Shown here one piece after another: positions 35,709 through 44,942 of a stretch of DNA of 64,000 nucleotides. The notes beneath the pieces were generated by a model. The model worked only from the letters and a program-made list of their open reading frames with translations, did not search any database and was not told the DNA's origin. Position numbers and translations under genes: made by a program. This DNA is from Flavobacteriales bacterium. GTDB taxonomy: Bacteria; Bacteroidota; Bacteroidia; Flavobacteriales; Flavobacteriaceae. The stretch lies in contig JALWTX010000001.1 in the NCBI GenBank assembly GCA_026993355.1, positions 1 to 64,000 of the forward strand, read 5' to 3'. Within the stretch, counting starts at the first letter, position 1, and each line of letters starts with the position of its first letter.

Positions 35709-35720
35709 CAGAATAATTAG

Positions 35721-35728
35721 TAATTTTG
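35721..35728 (+). promoter_or_regulatory. -7 element (TAATTTTG) of the dcw operon
   Basis: TAATTTTG matches TAnnTTTG and lies 20 bp before the mraZ ATG. The -33 position is occupied by the MraZ operator repeats. Confidence 0.6.
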
Positions 35729-35747
35729 AGTAATAAAGAAATGCCAA

Positions 35748-36215
35748 ATGATTAATCCGCTAAATGGAACATATTATTGCAAAATGGATGCTAAGGGCAG
35801 AATCATGCTCCCGGCAGAATTGCGCAAGCAATTATCTGATTTGCAAATGGATAGTTTCATTCTAAAAAGAGCGGTTTTTCATGATAATTTAGAAATGCAT
35901 CCCAAATCGGAATGGAGCAAATTAATGGAAAAATTGAACAAATTAAACCGGTTTAAAAAGAAAAATGTCGATTTTCTGACTCGCTTTCTGGCCGGTGTTC
36001 GAAATGTTAACATTGATGCAACAGGACGTTTGCAAATACCAAAAGATTTGGTCGAAAAAGCCAAACTAAAAAAAGAAGTCGTGATAGCTTCTGCTATTAA
36101 TATTTTACAAATTTGGGATAAAGATATATATGAACAATTTTTGCAAAACAGTATAGACGATTTTTCAGATTTAGCAGAAGAAGTAATGGGCGAAATAGAT
36201 TTTGATGATGAGTAA
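35748..36215 (+). CDS. mraZ: Transcriptional regulator / division protein MraZ
   Basis: MraZ is a ring-forming AbrB-fold regulator that represses the dcw operon. The 155-residue protein has two SpoVT-AbrB-like halves (NGTYYCKMDAKGRIMLPAELRK and VNIDATGRLQIPKDLVEKA). It is the first gene of the cluster, and its own recognition repeats lie just upstream. It overlaps the start of rsmH by about 11 nt. Confidence 0.96.
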   Translation: MINPLNGTYYCKMDAKGRIMLPAELRKQLSDLQMDSFILKRAVFHDNLEMHPKSEWSKLMEKLNKLNRFKKKNVDFLTRFLAGVRNVNIDATGRLQIPKDLVEKAKLKKEVVIASAINILQIWDKDIYEQFLQNSIDDFSDLAEEVMGEIDFDDE

Positions 36216-37137
36216 CCAAAAACAGACATATCATGTTCCGGTACTATTGAAAGAAAGTGTAGACGGTTTAAACATTAAACCGGATGGCACCTATGTCGAT
36301 GTAACCTTTGGCGGCGGTGGTCATTCAAAAGAAATCTTGAAACGACTCGGCCCAAAAGGTCATTTATATGCTTTTGATCAAGATGAAGATGCCGTTGCAA
36401 ATAAAATAGACGATCCGCGTTTTACCCTTATTGAAGGTAATTTTGCCAATCTGAAAAACTATTTAAGATTGGAGGGAGTAAAAGAAATCGATGGCCTTCT
36501 GGCCGATTTAGGCATTTCATCACACCAAATAAATGAACCGCAAAGAGGTTTTTCGACCCGTTTTGATGAAAAATTGGATATGCGCATGAACCAGTCTGCC
36601 AAAATTTCCGCTTTTGATGTGGTCAACAAATATGACGAATATGCGTTGCGAAAAATATTTTCACAATATGGCGACCTGAAAAATGCTGCAACACTCGCCA
36701 AAAGTATTGTTAAAGCCCGTGAGGATGGTCCTATTGAAACAACCGGCCGGTTAAATGAAATTGTAAGTAAACATTTTCCAAAATTAAAATTGAATAAATT
36801 TTTAGCCAAATTATACCAAGCACTGCGCATAGAAGTTAATGGAGAAATTGAAGCACTTAAAAAAATGCTGCAACAAGCCGCTATGATAATTAAACCGGGC
36901 GGACGATTAAGTGTTATTTCATACCATTCACTAGAAGACCGATTGGTCAAACGCTTTATACGGGATGGTTTGTTTGAAGGGCAACCCGAAAAAGATTTTT
37001 ATGGCCACACAAAAGTGCCATTTAAAAAAGTGAGTAAATTGATTATTCCTTCTACCGAAGAAATAGAAAAAAATCCAAGGGCCAGAAGTGCCAAGTTGCG
37101 TGTAGCCGAAAGAACTGAATCGCCTTACAAACTATGA
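36205..37137 (+). CDS. rsmH: 16S rRNA (cytosine1402-N4)-methyltransferase
   Basis: RsmH (MraW) N4-methylates C1402 in the ribosomal P site. The SAM-binding motif is VTFGGGGHSKEIL, and family stretches such as LADLGISSHQ, RGFSTRFDEKLDMRM, ALRIEVNGEIE and VISYHSLEDRLVK are present. The ORF-track TTG (36202) is followed by two ATGs. I use 36205, with 36208 also possible. It overlaps both mraZ and ftsL, the usual coupled arrangement. Confidence 0.97.
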   Translation: MMSNQKQTYHVPVLLKESVDGLNIKPDGTYVDVTFGGGGHSKEILKRLGPKGHLYAFDQDEDAVANKIDDPRFTLIEGNFANLKNYLRLEGVKEIDGLLADLGISSHQINEPQRGFSTRFDEKLDMRMNQSAKISAFDVVNKYDEYALRKIFSQYGDLKNAATLAKSIVKAREDGPIETTGRLNEIVSKHFPKLKLNKFLAKLYQALRIEVNGEIEALKKMLQQAAMIIKPGGRLSVISYHSLEDRLVKRFIRDGLFEGQPEKDFYGHTKVPFKKVSKLIIPSTEEIEKNPRARSAKLRVAERTESPYKL

Positions 37138-37445
37138 GCATATGGTCAATTATAAAGGCAGATTATTTAACCAACGAAAATGCCGCCAAAAACTGGAGTT
37201 TTATTTTAATGTTGGTTATCATGGGGCTCAGTATCATCAATTTGTCACATTTGGCTGATGCTAAAGTAAAAAAAATAGTCAAACTAAATAAAGAAGTTAA
37301 AGCTTTACGTTCTGAATATGTGGAACTTAAAGCAAAAGTCATCAAACAAAAAATGGTGACCAATGTCTATGAACGGTTAAAAAACGAAGGCTTTGTTTTG
37401 CCTAAAAAACAACCCATAAAGATTAAATTTAAAGAACAAAAATGA
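37134..37445 (+). CDS. ftsL: Cell division protein FtsL-like
   Basis: This is a 103-residue bitopic protein with one transmembrane helix (NWSFILMLVIMGLSIINLSHL, ~20-40) followed by a periplasmic coiled coil (KIVKLNKEVKALRSEYVELKAKVIK). It matches the FtsL position and form in the Bacteroidota dcw cluster. FtsL with FtsQ and FtsB activates septal wall synthesis. It overlaps rsmH by ATGA and ftsI by 4 nt. Assignment is mostly by topology and position. Confidence 0.88.
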   Translation: MSIWSIIKADYLTNENAAKNWSFILMLVIMGLSIINLSHLADAKVKKIVKLNKEVKALRSEYVELKAKVIKQKMVTNVYERLKNEGFVLPKKQPIKIKFKEQK

Positions 37446-39403
37446 ATCGCGAAGAAATAAATATTACCAAAAGAAGCGGGATTGTATTCAGCCTGCTGTT
37501 CTTCTTTGCTTTGCTTATTGTCGCAAAGTTGATTCATATTCAATATATAGAAGGGAACAAATACCGCGCGTTAGCCCAAAAATATACGCTTAAAGAATTC
37601 AAAATTAAAGCAAACCGCGGCAATATATATGCGGGTGATGGTAGTTTATTGGCTACATCTGTACCAAAATACGACATTGCCTTTGATCCGACAGCCCCAT
37701 CAGATCAAAACTTTAACCGGTATATTGATGTCCTTTGCCAAAAACTCTCAAGGCAAACCGGAAAACCGGCCGAAAAATTTAAAAGAACTTTTGCCTCGGC
37801 CCGTAAACATAACCGTAAATATATAAAGATATTGAAAGGTGTTGATTATACTACCTATCAAAAAGTTAAAAAATACCCTTTGTTTAAATTGGGAGTTAAC
37901 AAAGGAGGTTTTATTGCTGAACTGCATACGAAGCGGGCTTATCCTTTAGGCAATATTTTAAAAAGAACCATAGGTTTTGATCACGGCAAAGGGAACAGCG
38001 CCGGTATAGAAGGGACTTACAGCAGTTATTTACGTGGAAAGGATGGAATGCAAAAGAAACAAAAAATAAAATATGGCGTTTGGAAACCACTAAGTGACAT
38101 AAATGATATTGAACCACAAGATGGTTATGATATAGTCACAAATATCGATTTAGATATGCAAAGTATGGCACATTATACTTTGCTCAACCAATTAAAAAAA
38201 TTTGAAGCAGAGCATGGCAGTTTGGTTATAATGGATGTTAAAACCGGGGCTATTAAAGCCATGGTAAATTTAGGACGGACGGCGGACGGCACTTACAAAG
38301 AACGCCGGAATTATGCCGTTTTCGAAACACATGAACCCGGTTCAACCTTTAAATTATTCTCTATCATGGCACTGTTAGAAGACAAACGAGTCAAACCCTC
38401 AGACATAGTTGATACAGGGAACGGTCTTTATAAAATCTATAACAAAAATGTGAGGGATGCCCATAGACATGGCTTAGGCAAACTTAGTGTTCAACAAGTT
38501 TTTGAAAAAAGCTCAAATGTCGGCGTTGTTAAATTGGTTTATAAAAATTACAAGGACAATCCGCAAGCTTTTGTCAACAGACTTTACAATTTCGGTTTGC
38601 ACGAAAAAGTACATATAGACATAAAAGGCGAAGGGCAGCCTTATATTCCCGATCCGAAAGATAAAAAATGGAGCGGCATCTCACTCCCTTGGATGGCTTA
38701 TGGCTACGGCGTTGAAATGACCGACATTCAGATTTTGTCTTATTACAATGCGATAGCCAATAACGGAAAAATGATGAAGCCATACTTGGTCAATAAAATT
38801 AAATCCTTCGATCATACCATAAAAGACTTTAACCCAAGAATATTAAACAGTTCTATTGCATCCGGCCCAACAATACATCAAATGCAAAAAATGCTGAGAG
38901 GCGTGGTCACAGAAGGAACAGCTACTAATATTAATAGTCCATTTGTAAAAATAGCCGGTAAAACAGGGACCGCACAAACAGAATATTGGAAAGGCAAGGG
39001 GCAATATATTGCCTCATTTGTCGGTTATTTCCCGGCAGATGAGCCTAAATATTCCATGATTGTGGTTGTGCATAAACCTAATCCCGAAAAAGGTTATTAT
39101 GGCAATATTGTAGCCGCACCGGTATTTAAAACAATGGCAGAATATATTTATGGCAGGATGCCCAAAAATATAAAATTGGCCGCTTTAAATTCGAAAACAG
39201 CTAAAAAAACCGAACAAATTGCAGAGAAATACAAAACCATAATGCCCGATTTAAAGGGATTGCCCTCTAAAGATGCGCTCTACATTTTAGAAAACATGGG
39301 TTTGAAAGTGCATTTAAATGGTCATGGCAACGTTATAAAACAATCGATACCCCGTGGACAAAAAATCAGAAAAAATCAATTGGTTGAACTTAAATTAACA
39401 TGA
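37442..39403 (+). CDS. ftsI: Septal peptidoglycan transpeptidase (penicillin-binding protein, FtsI)
   Basis: FtsI cross-links new peptidoglycan at the septum. The 653-residue protein has one N-terminal transmembrane helix, a PBP dimerisation domain, and a transpeptidase domain with the three active-site motifs STFK (HEPGSTFKLFS), SSN (KSSNVGVVKL) and KTG (AGKTGTAQT). A PASTA domain follows at ~590-653 (PDLKGLPSKDALYILENMGLKV). All catalytic residues are intact, showing that cross-linking is still expected in this organism despite the damaged murD next door. Confidence 0.97.
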   Translation: MNREEINITKRSGIVFSLLFFFALLIVAKLIHIQYIEGNKYRALAQKYTLKEFKIKANRGNIYAGDGSLLATSVPKYDIAFDPTAPSDQNFNRYIDVLCQKLSRQTGKPAEKFKRTFASARKHNRKYIKILKGVDYTTYQKVKKYPLFKLGVNKGGFIAELHTKRAYPLGNILKRTIGFDHGKGNSAGIEGTYSSYLRGKDGMQKKQKIKYGVWKPLSDINDIEPQDGYDIVTNIDLDMQSMAHYTLLNQLKKFEAEHGSLVIMDVKTGAIKAMVNLGRTADGTYKERRNYAVFETHEPGSTFKLFSIMALLEDKRVKPSDIVDTGNGLYKIYNKNVRDAHRHGLGKLSVQQVFEKSSNVGVVKLVYKNYKDNPQAFVNRLYNFGLHEKVHIDIKGEGQPYIPDPKDKKWSGISLPWMAYGYGVEMTDIQILSYYNAIANNGKMMKPYLVNKIKSFDHTIKDFNPRILNSSIASGPTIHQMQKMLRGVVTEGTATNINSPFVKIAGKTGTAQTEYWKGKGQYIASFVGYFPADEPKYSMIVVVHKPNPEKGYYGNIVAAPVFKTMAEYIYGRMPKNIKLAALNSKTAKKTEQIAEKYKTIMPDLKGLPSKDALYILENMGLKVHLNGHGNVIKQSIPRGQKIRKNQLVELKLT

Positions 39404-40890
39404 AAAAATCATTCGACATATTAAAAGATATCGAAGTTCTTAAAAGTGAAGGCGATAAAAACCGCCCTCTGAATCATATTCAATATGACTCAAGAAAAGT
39501 TGTGCCCGGTGACTTGTTTATAGCTTTAGAAGGCGTACAAACTGATGGTCATCAATACATTGAAAAAGCTATTGAAAAAGGTGCTAAAACCATTATCGTA
39601 GAAAAATGGCAAGAAAACCTACCGGCTGATATTACCCAAATTAAAGTGCCAAACACACATGCAGCATTAGCCATCATGGCGTCAAACTACTATAATCGTC
39701 CTTCCGCTAAATTAAAACTAATAGGTATAACCGGCACCAATGGCAAAACCACAACAGCAAGCCTGTCTTATCAGCTTTTTAAAAAAGCAGGTTATAAAGC
39801 CGGATTACTGTCAACCGTAAAAATTTTGGTTGACGATCAAACTTATCCGGCAACTCATACCACGCCCGACCCACTGATGATTAACTATTATTTAAATAAA
39901 ATGGTTAAAGCCGGCGTAACACACGCCTTTATGGAAGTCAGCTCGCATGGAATAGACCAACACCGTATTGTGGGATTAGATTTTGACGGTGCTGTTTTCA
40001 CCAACTTGACTCATGACCACTTGGATTATCATAAAACCTTTATCCAATACCGTGATACCAAAAAACAATTTTTTAATCAATTGAAAAAAGAAGCATTTGC
40101 CTTGGTTAATGCCGATGATAAAAACGGTCTGTTTATGCTGCAAAATACCGCAGCACGCAAACTTACATATGCCCTGAAAAATCCGGCTGATTACAAAGCC
40201 AAAATATTGGAACAAAATTTCTCAGGCATGTTACTTTCTATCAACAATATGGATGTTTGGGTACGCTTAGTGGGCTTATTTAATGCCTATAATATCTTAG
40301 CTGTTTTTGCCATTGCCGACCAACTTGGGACAGAAGCTTTTGAAAGTTTGCAAATCATTAGTCAATTGGAAAGTGTTGATGGCCGGTTTGAACTTATTTT
40401 ATCGCCAGAAGGTAAAATTGCCATAGTTGATTATGCTCATACACCCGATGCTTTAGAAAATGTGTTGAAAACAATCAACCGTATTCGCCCTAAAAATCAA
40501 GAAAAACTAATCACCGTTGTAGGAGCAGGTGGCAACCGCGACAAAACCAAAAGGCCGGAAATGGCTGCCGTTGCTGCCAAACTCAGTGACAGTGTCATAT
40601 TTACCTCCGACAATCCGCGTAATGAAAATCCGGAAACGATTATAGATGACATGGAAAAGGGTGTACCGGCTGAATATTACCGGAAAACCTTGCGTATTAC
40701 CGATAGACGGCAAGCCATTAGAGCTGCCGGCAGTTTAGCCAATCCGGGCGACATTATTTTAGTTGCCGGCAAAGGACATGAAGACTATCAAATCGTCAAT
40801 GACATAAAATCTCATTTTGATGATAGAGAAGAAATAAAAAAAGTTTTCGGTCTTACCGAAACCAAAATTTCACCTAAAAAACCAAACTAA
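39400..40890 (+). CDS. murE: UDP-MurNAc-tripeptide synthetase (meso-DAP-adding MurE)
   Basis: MurE adds the third amino acid to UDP-MurNAc-L-Ala-D-Glu. The 496-residue protein has the three Mur ligase domains: UDP-binding (~1-100, [15 protein letters not shown]), ATP-binding with [12 protein letters not shown], and the C-terminal ligase domain containing DNPRNENPE. The DNPR motif selects meso-diaminopimelate over lysine. It is complete and of normal length, so it needs UDP-MurNAc-dipeptide made by MurC and MurD. It overlaps ftsI by 4 nt and mraY by 1 nt. Confidence 0.97.
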   Translation: MKKSFDILKDIEVLKSEGDKNRPLNHIQYDSRKVVPGDLFIALEGVQTDGHQYIEKAIEKGAKTIIVEKWQENLPADITQIKVPNTHAALAIMASNYYNRPSAKLKLIGITGTNGKTTTASLSYQLFKKAGYKAGLLSTVKILVDDQTYPATHTTPDPLMINYYLNKMVKAGVTHAFMEVSSHGIDQHRIVGLDFDGAVFTNLTHDHLDYHKTFIQYRDTKKQFFNQLKKEAFALVNADDKNGLFMLQNTAARKLTYALKNPADYKAKILEQNFSGMLLSINNMDVWVRLVGLFNAYNILAVFAIADQLGTEAFESLQIISQLESVDGRFELILSPEGKIAIVDYAHTPDALENVLKTINRIRPKNQEKLITVVGAGGNRDKTKRPEMAAVAAKLSDSVIFTSDNPRNENPETIIDDMEKGVPAEYYRKTLRITDRRQAIRAAGSLANPGDIILVAGKGHEDYQIVNDIKSHFDDREEIKKVFGLTETKISPKKPN

Positions 40891-42107
40891 TGTTATATTA
40901 TTTTTTTCAACATATATGGCCTGATTTTCCGGGTGCCGGTTTGTTTAATTATCTCTCTTTTAGAGCTGGCATGTCCTTTATTACCGCACTCTTGTTTTCG
41001 TTATTGGTGGGAAAAAGAATCATCAAAATTTTACGAAATATGCAAATTGGCGAAACGGTACGCGATTTAGGTTTGGAAGGTCAAAAATCTAAAGAAGGAA
41101 CACCGACAATGGGCGGTATAATTATTATTTTGGCCACCCTAATTCCTGTTTTATTATTTAATGACCTGAGCAATATCTATGTGCAACTCTTATTGATCAC
41201 TCTTTTGTGGATGGGCCTTATAGGTTTTACCGATGATTATATCAAAGTCATCAAAAAAAATAAAGAAGGTTTGGCCGGCAAATTTAAAATATTGGGACAA
41301 ATTATCTTGGGAATAGTTGTGGGTACAGTGATGCTTGTCAACCAAAACGTAACTATCCGGACTGAAGATTTTTCGGCTCAAACCAAAGTTCATAAAAAAT
41401 TGGGTGAAAATTTTAAACCGGCAGAAAAATCCTTAAAAACTACTATTCCATTGATTAAAAATAATGAATTCAATTATCAATCAATTTTGAATGCTGTTAA
41501 TCATAATTGGGTAAAATATACCGGTATTTTATTTATTCTGATCGTTATTTTCATCATAACTGCTGTGTCAAATGCCGCAAATTTAACCGATGGCATCGAT
41601 GGTTTAGCAGCCGGAACCTCGGCGATCATCATTTTAGCATTAGCTTTGCTTGCCTGGATTTCAGGAAACATACTTATTGCCGATTATTTGAATATTATGT
41701 ACATCCCAAACATCGGCGAAGTCTCGGTATTTATTAGTGCATTTGCCGGCGCACTCATTGGTTTTTTATGGTTTAATGCATATCCGGCACAAGTTTTTAT
41801 GGGTGATACCGGCAGCTTAACCATTGGAGCCATCATTGCAGTAGTCGCCTTATTTATCCGTAAAGAATTACTATTGCCTTTATTAGCTGGTATTTTTGTT
41901 ATAGAAAATGCCTCTGTCATTATGCAACGGTTTTGGTTTAAATATACCAAAAAGAAATATGGAACCGGGAGAAGAGTTTTCTTAATGGCCCCCATTCATC
42001 ATCACTTTCAAAAAAAAGGTTGGCATGAAAATAAAATTGTCGTACGCTTTTGGATTATGGGAATCATTTTAGCGGCAATCAGTATTATAAGTTTGAAAAC
42101 AAGATAA
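40890..42107 (+). CDS. mraY: Phospho-N-acetylmuramoyl-pentapeptide transferase
   Basis: MraY makes lipid I by moving phospho-MurNAc-pentapeptide to undecaprenyl phosphate. The 405-residue membrane protein has about ten helices and the family motifs: [53 protein letters not shown] and [14 protein letters not shown]. All catalytic aspartates and the HHH motif are present. It carries the periplasmic insertion (~145-200) typical of Bacteroidota MraY. Confidence 0.97.
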   Translation: MLYYFFQHIWPDFPGAGLFNYLSFRAGMSFITALLFSLLVGKRIIKILRNMQIGETVRDLGLEGQKSKEGTPTMGGIIIILATLIPVLLFNDLSNIYVQLLLITLLWMGLIGFTDDYIKVIKKNKEGLAGKFKILGQIILGIVVGTVMLVNQNVTIRTEDFSAQTKVHKKLGENFKPAEKSLKTTIPLIKNNEFNYQSILNAVNHNWVKYTGILFILIVIFIITAVSNAANLTDGIDGLAAGTSAIIILALALLAWISGNILIADYLNIMYIPNIGEVSVFISAFAGALIGFLWFNAYPAQVFMGDTGSLTIGAIIAVVALFIRKELLLPLLAGIFVIENASVIMQRFWFKYTKKKYGTGRRVFLMAPIHHHFQKKGWHENKIVVRFWIMGIILAAISIISLKTR

Positions 42108-42124
42108 CACAAAAAAACAACGAG

Positions 42125-42646
42125 ATGCATACACAAACCGAACATAAAAATTTAGCTGCAATGACAGCCAAATTATTACAAAAAAGAAAACAGGCGTTTA
42201 AAAAACCCTTTCAGTCTTTCACCAATGTGGCACACAGGCTTGAGTCAGTTTACACTAAAAACGGGATTGTTTTCATCAACGATTCTAAAGCCGAAAACAT
42301 TAATGCCACTTATTTTGCCTTAGAAACCATACAAAAACCGGTTGTTTGGATTGCAGGTGGTGAAGATGCCGGTGCAGACTATTGGGAATTAATGGCTTTG
42401 GTCCGTCAGAAAGTAAAAGCCATTATTATGATTGGTCAAGACAATGAACGATTATTTCATATTTTTTCTCCGGTAATAGCTCAAATATTTGAGGCCGAAA
42501 ATATGGAAGAGGCGGTCAAACTTGCTTATAAAAACAGCCAGCCCGGGACACAAGTTTTGATGTCACCGGCTAGTAAACCGGACGAGCGTTTTATAGACTA
42601 TATGGAACGCGGAGAACAATTTAGAGAAGCGGTTAATAATTTATAA
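42125..42646 (+). CDS. murD: MurD C-terminal-domain-only protein (truncated D-glutamate ligase)
   Basis: The 173-residue product aligns with only the last ~170 residues of MurD: a short linker (EHKNLAAMTAKLLQKRK), then the ligase C-terminal domain (NVAHRLESV, FINDSKAENINATYFAL, VVWIAGGEDAGADYW, SPASKPDERFIDYMERG). The UDP-binding and ATP-binding domains, including GTNGKT, are absent. Compared with E. coli MurD, the D-Glu contacts differ: Thr321 is Glu (SKATN to SKAEN), Lys348 is Ala (GGDGKSADF to GGEDAGADY) and Ser415 is Pro. I use ATG 42125; the ORF-track start lies in the mraY overlap. The frame is open without stops. It is either a decaying remnant or a repurposed domain, and it cannot work as MurD alone. 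Confidence 0.88.
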   Translation: MHTQTEHKNLAAMTAKLLQKRKQAFKKPFQSFTNVAHRLESVYTKNGIVFINDSKAENINATYFALETIQKPVVWIAGGEDAGADYWELMALVRQKVKAIIMIGQDNERLFHIFSPVIAQIFEAENMEEAVKLAYKNSQPGTQVLMSPASKPDERFIDYMERGEQFREAVNNL

Positions 42647-42651
42647 TTAAA

Positions 42652-43839
42652 ATGAATAGATTTATCAAAGATTTAGGCGGTGATCGTCAGTTATGGGTCT
42701 ACACCATTCTACTGATGCTTTTTTCCTTTTGGATTGTCTATAGTGCCAGTAGCAATTTGGCAAATGTATATGGCAAAACATCTCCCTTTTTCTTTGGGAT
42801 AAAACATTTTATACATGTCTCAATCGGTTTTCTAATCATTTATTTTACCCATAAAATCACCCCCAAATATTTTTCGCATGTATCACGAATTGCGATGCCG
42901 GTCATAGTTTTGGTATTATTTTTCACCATTACACGCGGCTTAACTATGGGCGGAGCTAATGCCAGCCGTTGGATACACTTACCCGGCTTAGGCAGTGTAC
43001 AACCTTCGACTGTGGCATTTGTCTTATTAATGATGTTTACAGCCCGCTTTTTTGGTAAAACTAATTTTGCTAAAATGAGTTTTGCCGAGAGTTTCAAAAA
43101 TTATTGGATATGGGTTTTTGCTGTTGTTGGTTTAATATTACCGGCTAACCTGTCAACGGCTGCCTTGATTTTTACCATGGTAATTATTATCAGTATCATA
43201 GCCGGCTATCCGTATAAAGAATTGTTAAAAGTATTTGGGATTGGGCTGTTAGGCATAATTATGATGATTTTGGTTTTGAAAGCTTTTCCCGGACGATTCT
43301 CAAACCGTTTAGATACGTGGCAAAGTAGAATTGAAAGTTATTTTACATCAGATAAAGGAAAAGCAACCGGGATAAATGACAAAAATTATCAACAAGTACA
43401 AGCCAAAATAGCTATTGCTAAAGGAGGTTTATTGGGGTTCAGACCCGGTAAAAGTGTTCAAAAGAACTTTCTACCACAATCAGTTTCAGACTTTATTTAT
43501 GCTATCATAATCGAAGAATACAGCCTAACGGGCGGACTAATTATTCTGTTCGTATATCTTTTATTAGGCTTACGGATGTTTTTTATTGCCAAAAGAACCC
43601 CCGATCGGTATTATAAGTTATTGGTATTGGCCGTTGGGCTACCCATTATAGTCCAAGCACTGGCCAATATGGCTGTAGCTGTAGGCATATTTCCGGTTAC
43701 AGGTCAGCCTCTTCCATTGCTCAGCTCCGGTGGAACGGCTATTTGGATGAGTAGTTTTGCGATAGGTATTATTTTAAGTATTAGTCGATATACAGAGGTC
43801 AAAGAAAAGAAAGATTTAGATAATTTTATAAATGATTAA
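42652..43839 (+). CDS. ftsW: Septal peptidoglycan glycosyltransferase FtsW
   Basis: FtsW is a SEDS-family enzyme that polymerises lipid II at the septum with FtsI. The 395-residue membrane protein has about ten helices. SEDS features include GGANASRWIHLPGLGSVQPS near the middle, GGLLGFRPGKSVQKNFLPQSVSDFIYAIIIEEYS (with the catalytic-site acidic residue), and PVTGQPLPLLSSGGTA at the C-terminal side. It starts 5 nt after the truncated murD. Confidence 0.96.
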   Translation: MNRFIKDLGGDRQLWVYTILLMLFSFWIVYSASSNLANVYGKTSPFFFGIKHFIHVSIGFLIIYFTHKITPKYFSHVSRIAMPVIVLVLFFTITRGLTMGGANASRWIHLPGLGSVQPSTVAFVLLMMFTARFFGKTNFAKMSFAESFKNYWIWVFAVVGLILPANLSTAALIFTMVIIISIIAGYPYKELLKVFGIGLLGIIMMILVLKAFPGRFSNRLDTWQSRIESYFTSDKGKATGINDKNYQQVQAKIAIAKGGLLGFRPGKSVQKNFLPQSVSDFIYAIIIEEYSLTGGLIILFVYLLLGLRMFFIAKRTPDRYYKLLVLAVGLPIIVQALANMAVAVGIFPVTGQPLPLLSSGGTAIWMSSFAIGIILSISRYTEVKEKKDLDNFIND

Positions 43840-44942
43840 TGAGGAACGAAAAACAACATATTAAGGTAATCATTAGCGGCGGCGGAACCGGTGGGCATAT
43901 TTTTCCTGCTCTGGCTATAGCTGATGAAATAAAAAAGCGTAAGCCTCAAGCGGAAATCTTGTTTATTGGGGCCAAAGATCGTATGGAAATGGAAAAAGTG
44001 CCGGCGCACGGCTATCCTATAAAAGGTTTATGGATATCAGGTATAAACAGACAGCATAAATGGCGCAACTGGCAATTTCCGCTCCAAATTTTGAGTAGCC
44101 TGATAAAAGCCAAAAAAATTGTTAAAAATTTTAAACCCGATGTGGTTATCGGAACCGGCGGCTTTGCCAGTGGCCCCATATTATATGCGGCACAGCAAAA
44201 AAACATTCCGACTTTTATACAAGAACAAAATTCATATCCGGGTATTACCAACAAAATTTTGAGCAAAAAAGCACAAAAAATATTTACGGCTTATGATCAT
44301 CTTGAGCGTTTTTTTGCATCCGATAAAATAATAAAAACCGGCAATCCTGTTAGAGAAGATTTGCATAAGCCACTCAACGATGCCAAGAAATCGCGGCAAT
44401 TTTTTGGGTTAAAACCCGATAAAAAAACAATTTTAGTTTTAGGTGGTAGTTTAGGTGCCCGACCGATAAACGAAGCTATAAAAGAAAAACTACCCTCTCT
44501 TTTAGCTAATGGCTATCAATTAATATGGCAAACCGGACCTAAAGATTTTGATAGATATAAAGATCTGGGAAATGAACAAGTAAAAGTCGTCCCTTTCATT
44601 AAAAACATGCACGAGGCCTATGCTGCTGCCGACATGATTATCTCACGTGCCGGAGCCGGAACTATTTCAGAATTGGCCATGGTAGGCAAACCGGTAGTGC
44701 TGGTGCCTTCGCCATATGTAGCAGAAGACCACCAAACCAAAAATGCACAAGCATTGGTTGAAAATAAAGCCGCCATCCTTGTACCCGAAAAAAAATTAAA
44801 GGAAAAACTTTGCCCGGCTGTCAAAGAAATTTTTGGACAACCCGGAAAAGCAAATGAATTAAGTCAAAATCTAAAAAAAATGGCACAACCAAAGGCAACC
44901 CAAAAAATAGTAGACGAAATTTTTAAAACAATAAACTTGTAA
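43839..44942 (+). CDS. murG: Lipid II synthase (UDP-GlcNAc transferase MurG)
   Basis: MurG converts lipid I to lipid II on the inner face of the membrane. The 367-residue GT-B protein has the N-terminal GGGTGGHIFPALAIADEI, the membrane-association segment and the C-terminal UDP-binding loop (LVLGGSLGARPINEA; SRAGAGTISELAMVGKPVVLVPSP). It overlaps ftsW by 1 nt. Its stop TAA is directly followed by the ATG of ftsQ, so murC, which typically lies here in Flavobacteriia, is absent. Confidence 0.97.
   Translation: MRNEKQHIKVIISGGGTGGHIFPALAIADEIKKRKPQAEILFIGAKDRMEMEKVPAHGYPIKGLWISGINRQHKWRNWQFPLQILSSLIKAKKIVKNFKPDVVIGTGGFASGPILYAAQQKNIPTFIQEQNSYPGITNKILSKKAQKIFTAYDHLERFFASDKIIKTGNPVREDLHKPLNDAKKSRQFFGLKPDKKTILVLGGSLGARPINEAIKEKLPSLLANGYQLIWQTGPKDFDRYKDLGNEQVKVVPFIKNMHEAYAAADMIISRAGAGTISELAMVGKPVVLVPSPYVAEDHQTKNAQALVENKAAILVPEKKLKEKLCPAVKEIFGQPGKANELSQNLKKMAQPKATQKIVDEIFKTINL

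Noticed and set aside
36459-36950. 163-residue ORF antisense to rsmH
   Set aside because: Shadow of rsmH, with serine- and leucine-rich translation typical of antisense frames.
42050-42124. Upstream part of the murD-like ORF (MDYGNHFSG...)
   Set aside because: It is the shifted frame of the mraY end. The homology to MurD begins only after the ATG at 42125.
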